Below the pieces are notes generated by a model, which did no database searches, was not told the DNA's origin, and saw nothing but the letters and a program-made list of their open reading frames with translations. Of a DNA stretch of 64,000 nucleotides, positions 7,611 to 15,235 are shown piece after piece. Source of the stretch: Cauispirillum nitrogeniifigens. GTDB taxonomy: Bacteria > Pseudomonadota > Alphaproteobacteria > Rhodospirillales > Rhodospirillaceae. The position numbers and the translations under genes are program-made. Each line of letters opens with the position of its first letter. Position 1 is the stretch's first letter. The DNA lies in the NCBI RefSeq assembly GCF_049800675.1, contig NZ_JBLOOT010000008.1, forward strand, positions 124,001-188,000, written 5' to 3'.

Positions 7611-9059
7611 TCAGTCCCTCCAGAACCGGGGCACCAGCAGCACCAGCACCGTGTAGATCTCCAGCCGCCCCAGCAGCATGCCCAGGGACAGCAGCCACTT
7701 GGCGGCGTCGGGAAGGGTGGAGAAGTTGCCGGCCGGCCCGATCACCGGCCCCAGCCCCGGACCGACGTTGGACACCGCCGTCGCCGCCCCCGACAGGGCG
7801 GTGACAAGGTCCAGCCCCATGAGCCCCAGCCCCAGGGTGACGAAGCCGACGGTCAGGGCATAGAGGAAGAAGAAGCCCATGACCGCCTCGGACACCCCGG
7901 CCTGGATGGGGCGGCCGTTGAAATAGGGAATGAACACCGCATGCGGCTGCAACAGCCGGCCCAGCTGCACCTTGGCGGTTTCATAGAGGATCTGGAAGCG
8001 GAACACCTTGATGCCGCAGGTGGTCGACCCGGCGCAGCCGCCGACGAACATCAGCAGGAACAGGGCCGCCACCGGGAACCCGCCCCAGCCGTTGAAGTCG
8101 CTGGTGGCGAAGCCGGTGCCGGTCATCACCGACACCACGTTGAAGCTGGCATAGCGCAACGCCTGCAACGGGTCGAAGCCGCGCATCGCCCACAGCCACC
8201 AGGCCACCAGCACGGAGAAGACCGCCAGCACGCCGAGATACCAGCGCACCTGGCTGTCGCGCCACAACAGGAGCGGCCGGCCCCGCAGGACTTGCAGGAA
8301 CAGCAGGAAGGGGATGCCGCCGGCCACCATGCCGACGGTGATGATGGCGTCGATCAGGGCACTGTCGAAGTGCCCGACCGATGCGTCGCGCGTCGAATAG
8401 CCGCCGGTGGCGATGGTGGACATGGCGTGCGCCACCGCCTCCAGCAGCGGCATGCCGACAATCCACAGCATCAGCGCCCACACCAGCGTCAGCCCGCCGT
8501 ACACCAGCGTCAGGGCGGCGGCGATCTGGGTGGCGCGGGAATAGATCTTCTCCTGCGCCTCGAAGGCTTCCACCTTGAACATCTGCATGCCGCCGACCTT
8601 GAGCATCGGCAGCACGGTCAGGGCCATGACGATGATGCCCAGCCCGCCCAGCCATTGCAGGATGGCCCGCCACATCAGCAGCCCCGGCGGCTGGTGGTCG
8701 AGGCCGACCATCACCGTCGCTCCGGTGGTCGTCACCCCGGACATGGCCTCGAAATAGGCGTCGGTATAGCTCAGGCCCGGTTCGGAGAAGGTGAAGGGCA
8801 CGGCGGCGAAGGCCGGCAGCACCACCCAGGTCGCCACCGTCAGCAGGAAAGCCTGGCGCACGTTCAGCGCCACCCGCCCGGAGGCATTGGCGAACACCAG
8901 CGTCAGGCCGAGGAAGATGCCCAGTGCCCCCGACCAGGCGAAAGCCTGCCAGTCCGCATTGTCCAGGGCCAGGTCGATGATGGCCGGAATCAGCATGCCG
9001 CCCGACAGGATGGTCAGCAGCAGGCCGATCACCAGCAGGACCGGACGCGGATCGATCAC
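7611..9059 (-). CDS. trkH: TrkH-type potassium transporter subunit
   Basis: The product has 482 residues, the usual size for TrkH, with four pore-loop repeats visible as TTTGATV, STIATGGYST, MTGTGFATSDF and SNVGPGLGP, each contributing the selectivity-filter glycine. It is an inner-membrane K+ uptake channel that normally needs TrkA; no trkA is in the window. The GTG at 9059 is preferred over the longer open frame because it gives the family length and is preceded by a G-rich ribosome site. It heads the phosphatase-STAS-Mla run, so K+ uptake and lipid transport genes are probably co-transcribed. Confidence 0.92.
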   Translation of the reverse strand: MIDPRPVLLVIGLLLTILSGGMLIPAIIDLALDNADWQAFAWSGALGIFLGLTLVFANASGRVALNVRQAFLLTVATWVVLPAFAAVPFTFSEPGLSYTDAYFEAMSGVTTTGATVMVGLDHQPPGLLMWRAILQWLGGLGIIVMALTVLPMLKVGGMQMFKVEAFEAQEKIYSRATQIAAALTLVYGGLTLVWALMLWIVGMPLLEAVAHAMSTIATGGYSTRDASVGHFDSALIDAIITVGMVAGGIPFLLFLQVLRGRPLLLWRDSQVRWYLGVLAVFSVLVAWWLWAMRGFDPLQALRYASFNVVSVMTGTGFATSDFNGWGGFPVAALFLLMFVGGCAGSTTCGIKVFRFQILYETAKVQLGRLLQPHAVFIPYFNGRPIQAGVSEAVMGFFFLYALTVGFVTLGLGLMGLDLVTALSGAATAVSNVGPGLGPVIGPAGNFSTLPDAAKWLLSLGMLLGRLEIYTVLVLLVPRFWRD

Positions 9060-9205
9060 GGCGGGAATGCCCCCACATTGCCTCGACGTCCGCCGGCTCC
9101 TCGGGGAACCGGCGGTGGAGGCAGAATGCGGCCTAAAGCGGCCGCTGTCCATGTCGCGCGTGGCCCCTGTGGCGCGGCGGCATGGCGCGCACGGCCGGGG
9201 CCGCG

Positions 9206-9559
9206 TCAGCTATAGCGCTTGACCACCTTGCTGATGGCCTTGCGGGTGGTCTTGCCGACGCCGACCACCGGCGTGACCTCGGCGCCGATGCGCCCGCCAT
9301 CGGCCGCCCGCGCCGCCGCCAGGTCGTGGGCCACCTGGAGGCCCATCCAGAACTCCGCCGTGGTGCCGAAAGCCTGGGCCAGACGCAGGGCGGTGTCGGG
9401 GGTCATGCCGCGCCGCCCGCGCACCAGTTCCGACACGCGCGGCGCCGGCACCCGCAGGGCCAGCGCCAGGGCATTGGCGCTCAGGCCCAGCGGCTCCAGG
9501 AACTCGGCGCGCAGGACGGCGCCGGGATGGGGGGCTTCGGCGGGGACGGCATCGGTCAT
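9206..9559 (-). CDS. HigA-like XRE-family regulator without a partner toxin
   Basis: The product has 117 residues with the HigA signature: HPGAVLRAEFLEPLGLSANALALAL, a helix-turn-helix (VPAPRVSELVRGRRGMTPDTALRLAQAFGTT) and EFWMGLQ. HigA antitoxins normally follow a HigB toxin gene. Upstream on this strand (9560-9631) there are only about 70 bases before the next gene ends, and no HigB/RelE-like ORF. The C-terminus is basic (KTTRKAISKVVKRYS) and longer than in minimal HigA. It is an orphan antitoxin or a regulator that was co-opted. Confidence 0.8.
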   Translation of the reverse strand: MTDAVPAEAPHPGAVLRAEFLEPLGLSANALALALRVPAPRVSELVRGRRGMTPDTALRLAQAFGTTAEFWMGLQVAHDLAAARAADGGRIGAEVTPVVGVGKTTRKAISKVVKRYS

Positions 9560-9631
9560 GGCACGGCGACTCCGGGTCTACGACGACCGTTGTACGGTGA
9601 ACGAAGCGCGCGGGCGGTTCAAGCGTGGACC

Positions 9632-10147
9632 TCATCCCTCGCCGTCGTCATCGGCGTCGGGACCGCGCGCCACTACCGCCAGCAGGCCCGCCGCCCCGCA
9701 GGCGTCTTCGGGATCGAGGGCGGCGACGGCGGCCAGGGCGGCGCAGCCGTCTTCCAGGTCGCCCAGGCGCACCCGCACGTAGCCGTAGGCCTTCAGGGCG
9801 TAGGCGAGGAACCGCGCCTCGGCCGGCCAGTGCAGGACGCGGCCGGCGAACGGCGCTTGCCCGGCGGCCTCGGGCAGGCGCCGCCAGTCGCGCTCCAGGC
9901 CCAGCCGCTCCAGCGACTGGCGCACGCAGGCCAGCGCCCAGGGCGCGGCCTCGGCCAGTTCAGTGCGGTAGAAGTGGAACTTGTAGTGGCCGATCAGCAC
10001 GGCGCGGTGCTGCGGGGCGATCTGCCGCGCCGCCGCCAGATGCCGGCGTGCCGTGTCGGGCTCGTGCCAGGCGCGGCTGGCGGCCTTCAGCGCCGCCTCC
10101 GCCCCGGCGGGCAAAGGATCGGCGGGGCAGGGAATGTCATCGTCCAT
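9632..10147 (-). CDS. Hypothetical TPR-like protein
   Basis: The product has 171 residues with no signal peptide. Helical repeats with Ala-rich patterning (AARQIAPQHRAVLIGHYKFHFYRTELAEAA, AYGYVRVRLGDLEDGCAALAAVAALDP) resemble degenerate tetratricopeptide repeats. The last of these, followed by DPED, is the clearest. A GGGAGG sequence five bases upstream fixes the ATG at 10147. I do not recognise a family, and the neighbours give no strong hint beyond 60 bases separating it from the ChvG-like kinase gene. Confidence 0.65.
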   Translation of the reverse strand: MDDDIPCPADPLPAGAEAALKAASRAWHEPDTARRHLAAARQIAPQHRAVLIGHYKFHFYRTELAEAAPWALACVRQSLERLGLERDWRRLPEAAGQAPFAGRVLHWPAEARFLAYALKAYGYVRVRLGDLEDGCAALAAVAALDPEDACGAAGLLAVVARGPDADDDGEG

Positions 10148-10207
10148 GGGGTCCTCCCACACGCGGGAGGGGGAGCCCGGCCAGTTTAGCCGCGCGGGGC
10201 GGAATTC

Positions 10208-12010
10208 CTACCCCTTCTTGCCCTTGGGCTTGACGGCGGCGGGCAGGCGGACGGTGAAGCGGGCGCCGCGCACCGCGCCGTCGGCATCGCCGATGTTGCC
10301 GGCGGCGATGGTGCCGCGGTGGGCTTCGACGATCTGCTGGGAGATCGACAGGCCCAGCCCCGAATGGGTGCCGAACTTCTCGCCCTGCGGCCGTTCCGTG
10401 TAGAAGCGGTTGAAGATGTCGCGCTCCTTGCCGGGGGGGATGCCGGGGCCCTGGTCCTCGACCTCGATGACCACCTCGGCGTCCTCGCGCCGGCCGCGCA
10501 GGGTGATGACGCCGCCCTCGGGGCTGAAGCTCAGCGCGTTGCCGATCAGGTTGCGCAGCACCTGCACCAGCCGGTCCTCCAGCCCGCGCACCATCAGGGT
10601 ATCGCCGCCGGGCTGCGTGTCGTCGGGCAGGTCGAGGCGGAAGGACACCGCGCGGTCCTGCCCGGCCAGGGCGTAGACGTCGGCCAGGGTTTCGAGCATC
10701 GGCCGCACCGGCACCTCGGCGCTTTCAGCGCGCGACAGTTCGGCATCCAGGCGCGAGGCGTCGGAGATGTCCGAGATCAGGCGGTCCAGGCGCGCCACGT
10801 CGTCCTTGACGATGCCCAGCAGGCGGCGCTGCTTTTCCGGGTCGTCCAGGCGCACGATGGTTTCCACCGCGCTGCGCAGCGACGTCAGGGGGTTCTTGAT
10901 CTCGTGCGCCACGTCGGCGGCGAAGCGTTCGGTGGCGTCCATGCGCTGGCGCAGGGCCTCGGTCATGGCGCGCAAGGATACCGACAACTCGCCGATCTCG
11001 TCCTGGCGGCGCGACAGGTCGGGGATGACCTGGCGGCGGTTCTGGCCCGAGCGCACCAGTTCGGCGGCGGCGGCCAGCCGGCGGATCGGCCGGGCGATGG
11101 TGCCGGCCAGGTAGAACGACACCAGCACGGTGACGAACAGGGTGCCGAGGAACAGCTTGATGATGGCCAGGCGGACCTCGAACAGGCTCTGCTCGATCTC
11201 GCCGTCGGAGCGCGACACCATCACCGCGCCGACCACCTGCTTGTAGTACTGCACCGGGACGGCGGCCGACAGCAGCTTGCGGTCGCGGTCGAACTGGCGG
11301 ACGGCGGTGGCCGGCACGGCGACCTCTATGGCTTCCACCACCTCGTCGTAGTCCGACGCCGTCTGGTCCACCCGCTCGACGTAGCGCGGCAGCGACCGCC
11401 CCAGGGACAGCGCCCGCTTGACCCAGTCATAGGCGTTGCGCAGCGTGCCGACGAAAGACACCGGATCGGGCGGCGGCAGGTCGGCGACCTGCACCATGCC
11501 GCCCGGCCCCATCAGGCGGCGGCTGTCAGCGACCAGCAGGCCGTTGGGGTCGAACAGGCGGGCGCGCACGCCGCCCAGTTCGGCCAGTCGGCGCACCATG
11601 GCGCGCGAGATTTCGGGTTGCAGGCGGTGGCTGGTGACCGGCAGGCGCAGGTTCTCGAAGGTTTCCATCTCGGCCGTCACGGCGCCTTCGCCGATGGCGG
11701 CGGCGACCAGATCGGCCTGCACGCGCAGGCCGTCCAGTTCGTTGGCGATCAGCGCCCGCTCGTACTGGTCCAGGTACAGCAGGCCGGCCAGCAGCAGCAG
11801 GGGGGCGATCAGGTTGACGGCCAGGATGCGGCCGGTCAGCGGCGAGAAGGTGCGTTCCTGGCGGCTGGCGGCGGGGCGGGGAACAGGCGCCGGAGCCGGA
11901 GTGTCGCCAGACGGGGCGGCGGACGAAGGGGGGGCGGCGGCCTCCTGCGGGTGGGAGCGGCGGGCCTCCCGCCCCGGATCGTCCAGACGCGCCTGCCGTG
12001 CCATGTCCAT
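10208..12010 (-). CDS. chvG: ChvG-type sensor histidine kinase
   Basis: The product has 600 residues. A Pro/Ala-rich cytosolic N-terminus is followed by a membrane helix (ILAVNLIAPLLLLAGLL), a large periplasmic sensor of the stimulus_sens_1 type, a second helix (about residues 310-330), and a HAMP domain. The phosphotransfer motif is DVAHEIKNPLTSL. The ATPase has the N-box NLIGNALSFSP and G boxes DQGPGIP and GLGLSI. Alphaproteobacterial ChvG/ExoS kinases respond to acid or envelope stress and control envelope and exopolysaccharide genes. It starts four bases after the chvI stop, so the two form an operon. Confidence 0.88.
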   Translation of the reverse strand: MDMARQARLDDPGREARRSHPQEAAAPPSSAAPSGDTPAPAPVPRPAASRQERTFSPLTGRILAVNLIAPLLLLAGLLYLDQYERALIANELDGLRVQADLVAAAIGEGAVTAEMETFENLRLPVTSHRLQPEISRAMVRRLAELGGVRARLFDPNGLLVADSRRLMGPGGMVQVADLPPPDPVSFVGTLRNAYDWVKRALSLGRSLPRYVERVDQTASDYDEVVEAIEVAVPATAVRQFDRDRKLLSAAVPVQYYKQVVGAVMVSRSDGEIEQSLFEVRLAIIKLFLGTLFVTVLVSFYLAGTIARPIRRLAAAAELVRSGQNRRQVIPDLSRRQDEIGELSVSLRAMTEALRQRMDATERFAADVAHEIKNPLTSLRSAVETIVRLDDPEKQRRLLGIVKDDVARLDRLISDISDASRLDAELSRAESAEVPVRPMLETLADVYALAGQDRAVSFRLDLPDDTQPGGDTLMVRGLEDRLVQVLRNLIGNALSFSPEGGVITLRGRREDAEVVIEVEDQGPGIPPGKERDIFNRFYTERPQGEKFGTHSGLGLSISQQIVEAHRGTIAAGNIGDADGAVRGARFTVRLPAAVKPKGKKG

Positions 12011-12014
12011 GATG

Positions 12015-12743
12015 TCAGGCGCCGCCGTCCTTGTAGCGATAGCCGACGCCATAGAGCGTCTCGATCTGCGAGAAGCCCTGGTCGACCTCGCGGAACTTCT
12101 TGCGCAGGCGCTTGATGTGGCTGTCGATGGTGCGGTCATCGACGTAGATGTGTTCGCCATAGGCGATGTCGATGAGCTGGTCGCGGCTCTTGACGTGGCC
12201 GGGGCGCTGGGCGAGGGCCTGGAGGATGAGGAACTCGGTCACCGTCAGGTCCACCTGGCCGCCCTTCCACGTCACCAGATGGCGCGCCGGGTCGAGCATC
12301 AGCTCGCCGCGCACCATGGCCGTTTCCGACGCCTCCTTGGGGCCGCCCCCGACGCCGCCGCCGGCGGCCTCGTCGCGCGCCTCCATGCGGCGCAGCAGGG
12401 TGCGGATGCGCTCCAGCAGCAGGCGCTGGGAGAACGGCTTCTTGATGTAGTCGTCGGCGCCCATGCGCAGGCCCAGAAGCTCGTCGACCTCGTCGTCCTT
12501 CGACGTCAGGAAGATCACCGGCAGGTCGGTGGTCTTGCGCAGGTTCTGCAACAGCTCCATGCCATCCATGCGCGGCATCTTGATGTCCAGGATGGCGAGG
12601 TCGGGCGGGGCCTCGGTCAGGCCCTTCAGCGCCTCGGAGCCATCATGGTAGCAGCGCACCTTGAAGCCCTCGGACTCCAGCAGGATCGACACCGACGTGG
12701 TGATGTTGCGGTCGTCGTCGACCAACGCGATGGTGTGGCTCAC
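12015..12743 (-). CDS. chvI: ChvI-type OmpR-family response regulator
   Basis: The product has 242 residues. The receiver domain has the acidic pocket LVDDD, the phospho-acceptor in AILDIKMPRMDG, the Thr/Ser switch FLTSKDD and Lys in IKKPFS. The winged-helix output domain ends YGVGYRYKDG. This sequence pattern is typical of ChvI. The GTG at 12743 has an AAGGAGG seven bases upstream and is preferred to the longer frame. It pairs with the ChvG-like kinase gene that follows directly. The 160 bases upstream to the copper-chaperone gene should hold the promoter; I cannot name a box. Confidence 0.92.
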   Translation of the reverse strand: MSHTIALVDDDRNITTSVSILLESEGFKVRCYHDGSEALKGLTEAPPDLAILDIKMPRMDGMELLQNLRKTTDLPVIFLTSKDDEVDELLGLRMGADDYIKKPFSQRLLLERIRTLLRRMEARDEAAGGGVGGGPKEASETAMVRGELMLDPARHLVTWKGGQVDLTVTEFLILQALAQRPGHVKSRDQLIDIAYGEHIYVDDRTIDSHIKRLRKKFREVDQGFSQIETLYGVGYRYKDGGA

Positions 12744-12903
12744 CCGTTCCTCCTTCCTCGGCCCATGTCCCCCCAAGATGGGGACAGCGGAAGCGTCCGC
12801 CAGTGGCCGGCGCCCACACTATAGGCGTTCGCCGCCCTCTGGAGGAAGGCGGCGACCCCACGACACACCGATTTTGTGGCGAATGTTTGAGGATGTTCGG
12901 CCG

Positions 12904-13392
12904 TCAGTGCCCGTGCTTCATCCCGGCGCCCGTGTCATGACCCATCCCGGCCCCCATGGCGCCGGCGGCCCGGACTGTCACCGGCACCACCACGGTGCCG
13001 GCCTTTTCGAAGGTCAGGGTCAGGTCGAAGCTCTGGCCCTCCTTGAGCGGCGCGTGCAGGGACATCAGCATGACGTGCAGGCCGCCGGGCTGGAGCGTGA
13101 CCGTCTGGCCGGCGGGGACGTCGATGGCCGCGACCTCGCGCATGCGCATGACGTCGCCGTCCTGGACGTGGGTGTGCAACTCGGCCGTCGCGGACACCGG
13201 CGCGGCGGCGGCGACCAGGCGGTCGGCCTCGGCCCCGGCGTTGGTGATGGTCATGAAGCCGGCACCGGCGCGGGCCGGCCCGGCCGAAGCCCGCGACCAG
13301 GCATCGCTGACGGTGATGTCGCCGGCAAGGGCGGGCAGGGACAGGGTCAGGGCCACGGCCAAGCCGGCCGCAGTGGAGATCAGGCGCTGCAT
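12904..13392 (-). CDS. Periplasmic copper chaperone PCu(A)C
   Basis: The product has 162 residues with a cleavable signal peptide (about 1-23) and a DUF461/PCuAC cupredoxin-like domain: DAWSRAS, GAGFMTITN, ELHTH, MRMREV and the copper ligands HVMLM (HxM), fitting the H(M)x10Mx21HxM type of motif. The C-terminus is rich in Met and His (GAGMGHDTGAGMKHGH), which may bind additional metal. PCuAC delivers Cu(I) to the CuA or CuB site of cytochrome oxidases. The window also carries ctaA, another oxidase-maturation gene, though 42 kb away. The DUF2946-like gene lies 43 bases upstream on the same strand. Confidence 0.9.
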   Translation of the reverse strand: MQRLISTAAGLAVALTLSLPALAGDITVSDAWSRASAGPARAGAGFMTITNAGAEADRLVAAAAPVSATAELHTHVQDGDVMRMREVAAIDVPAGQTVTLQPGGLHVMLMSLHAPLKEGQSFDLTLTFEKAGTVVVPVTVRAAGAMGAGMGHDTGAGMKHGH

Positions 13393-13435
13393 GGAATGCT
13401 CCCGGGATAGTCGTCGTCGTCTGGCGGAAACAGGA

Positions 13436-13834
13436 TCAGACGATCACCGGCGGAGCACGGGCCTGCGGCAGTCCAGGCGTCAGGCCGGAGGCGTGGGCGG
13501 TGGTCGGGAGGTCGATACAGGCGCCCTGCCCCGCCGGGGGAAACGGCAGGGCGGGCGTCGCCGGGAGGTCGGCGGCGGACCCCGCGCCATAGGCCAGGCA
13601 GACGGCGCAGGACTGCGCGACGTCGGAGGGAAGCGAACCGGGCAGCGGCACGCTGCGCGCCGGGGTGGCTGAACACAGCACCAGCATGCGCGGCAGGCCG
13701 TCGGCTCCGATGACCGGCACCGCCTGCCCCAGGGGCACCAGCACCTGGACGAGCAACGCCAGTACGCCCCACCATGCGGCGGCGGCGCGGCGTTCCCTCA
13801 GGCGGGTGCGGAAGCTGGGCGCGGTCTCGGTCAT
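13436..13834 (-). CDS. DUF2946-like small membrane/secreted protein
   Basis: The product has 132 residues. One hydrophobic segment (AWWGVLALLVQVLVPLGQAVPVI) is followed by a Cys motif SCAVCLAYG and a Pro-rich tail. This layout fits the DUF2946 family, which often sits beside copper-handling genes. Here it lies just upstream of the PCu(A)C gene in the same direction, so a role in copper handling is a reasonable inference. Function is otherwise unknown. Confidence 0.65.
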   Translation of the reverse strand: MTETAPSFRTRLRERRAAAAWWGVLALLVQVLVPLGQAVPVIGADGLPRMLVLCSATPARSVPLPGSLPSDVAQSCAVCLAYGAGSAADLPATPALPFPPAGQGACIDLPTTAHASGLTPGLPQARAPPVIV

Positions 13835-13880
13835 GCCGCCCAGGGTGCCCTGAAGGCCCCCTCGGCGGCAAGACCCTTCC

Positions 13881-14690
13881 TCAGTTGCTCGCCTGACGGG
13901 CCTGCCACGCCTTCACGCCGGGGCCGGAGATGAAGCGCACCCCGGCGGTGAGGGCGGCATCGACCAGTTCCAGCGACCCGACGCCGTGGCAGTACGCCTT
14001 CAGGCGGTTGGTCTCGGTGCGCGCCACCAGATCGTCGAAGTAGCTGCCCACCGCCTTCATCGGCCACGGCTTGTCGCGCAGGTGCAGGGCGATGCCGCTG
14101 TAGTTGGTGGTGGCATAGAGCTTCAGGTTCTGCGTCTTGGGCAGGATGCGCGCCGAATAGGTCAGGCAGAACGGGTAGAGCAGGATGGCCACCTCGTCGA
14201 GGTAGCCCATGGACTTTTCGTCGTCCATGTTGGTGACCTCGAACACGATGCTGGGGCCGAGGTCGCGGATGAAGGTGCGGCAGCCGTCGGCGAAGGCGCT
14301 GGCGATGGTCGGGATGGCCAGCGCCGCGCCGTTGACCGGCACGATCAGCTTGCGGGCATCGCCGGTCTTGGCCATCAGCGCGGCCCGCACCCCGGCCATC
14401 TCCAGGGTGCGCAGCATCGTCTTGGTGACCATCGACTCGTTGGGGGTGCGCCCTTCCAGGCCGGCGGCCAGCAGGGCGTCGTCGCTCAGGAAGCGGCCGT
14501 CGGACAGACGGGCGGTGGGCCGGCAGTACAGGGTGTTGACGCGGTTCTCCCGGCGGTCGAGGACCGGCAGGAAGTCCATCGAGAACCCCAGATCCTCGCT
14601 GCGCACGGTCGACGGCGCCTCGACCTGCGGCGACGCGGAGGACGCATCGGAAGCCTGGGTGGAAGTGGCGGGGCCATCCATGGGGGCCAT
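13881..14690 (-). CDS. Degenerate EAL-like domain protein
   Basis: The product has 269 residues. After a Ser/Ala-rich N-terminus, it follows the order of EAL phosphodiesterase domains: GFSMDFLPVLDRRENRVNTLYCRP at the place of the substrate-binding EAL strand, a long helical part, FIRDLGPSIVFEVTN, and a C-terminal LVDAALTAGVRFISGPGV like the domain's last barrel strand. The EAL triad itself and most metal-binding acids are missing, so catalysis of cyclic di-GMP breakdown is unlikely. It may be a non-catalytic scaffold or receptor. The assignment rests on pattern only. An alternative ATG lies at 14681. Confidence 0.5.
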   Translation of the reverse strand: MAPMDGPATSTQASDASSASPQVEAPSTVRSEDLGFSMDFLPVLDRRENRVNTLYCRPTARLSDGRFLSDDALLAAGLEGRTPNESMVTKTMLRTLEMAGVRAALMAKTGDARKLIVPVNGAALAIPTIASAFADGCRTFIRDLGPSIVFEVTNMDDEKSMGYLDEVAILLYPFCLTYSARILPKTQNLKLYATTNYSGIALHLRDKPWPMKAVGSYFDDLVARTETNRLKAYCHGVGSLELVDAALTAGVRFISGPGVKAWQARQASN

Positions 14691-14826
14691 GGCGTAAAAC
14701 CTGCGGACGGGAGGGGCGCGGAGTCGAGCCGACTCTGGCTAAAACCGACCGTCGATGCAAGACCCACCAGCACCTTCACCGGGCAGTCATGGGTATGTTT
14801 ACAATTGTTGTCGTAGGCGCTTCGGG

Positions 14827-15153
14827 TTAGCCGGTACTCCAGGCGCGCGGCCGGCGCATGCCGGCGATCTTGCAGGCCTGCTGGACGTAGCCGTAGGGAA
14901 ACAATTCGAACAGGCGGTTGCGCGGCGCGGCCCGCGTTTCCTTGAGGTGCCGGATGACGTGGCGGGCATCGGGGGTCAGGGTCTTGCGCCGCAGGAAGTC
15001 GCGCATGAAGGCGATGACCTCCCAGTGCTCCTCGCCCAGGGTGATGCCTTCGGCCTGCGCCAGGGCGCGGGCCACGTCCTCGGTCCAGTCGGCGGGGTCG
15101 ATCAGGTAGCCTTCGTCGTCGCGGCGGACGTCCGGGGCGATGCTGTCGGGCAT
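14827..15153 (-). CDS. DsrC/TusE-family sulfur-relay protein with unusual cysteine pattern
   Basis: The product has 108 residues and matches the DsrC/TusE/DsvC fold over its length: DEGYLIDPADWTEDVARALAQAEGI, HWEVIAFMRDF, and the C-terminal arm ending in a CKIAGM segment. DsrC has two redox cysteines in this arm; TusE keeps only the penultimate one. Here the upstream cysteine (Cys93, ACKIAGM) is kept and the C-terminal one is replaced: the tail reads RRPRAWSTG. It is thus neither canonical DsrC nor TusE. No dsrAB, tusBCD or other sulfur genes are in the window. A sulfur-carrier or regulatory role is possible. Confidence 0.82.
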   Translation of the reverse strand: MPDSIAPDVRRDDEGYLIDPADWTEDVARALAQAEGITLGEEHWEVIAFMRDFLRRKTLTPDARHVIRHLKETRAAPRNRLFELFPYGYVQQACKIAGMRRPRAWSTG

Positions 15154-15235
15154 GGCTTGTCCTCCCAGGTCGTTGGTGGCCGTACCGTGGCACGCCTATC
15201 CTGGAAGAACGCTCACGCCGCCGCCTTGATCGCGG

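Noticed and set aside
6174..9215. 1013-codon open frame on the plus strand
   Set aside because: It is antisense to the phosphatase and trkH genes. The His/Gln/Gly/Arg-rich product is what high-GC antisense frames give; there is no domain or ribosome site.
9560..9640. HigB toxin remnant upstream of the HigA-like gene
   Set aside because: The short frame has no RelE-fold residues and overlaps the end of the next gene.
14820..14850. Frameshift that removed the terminal Cys of the DsrC-like protein
   Set aside because: Neither alternative frame gives a Gly-Cys-X ending; the present end is clean and followed by a normal stop.
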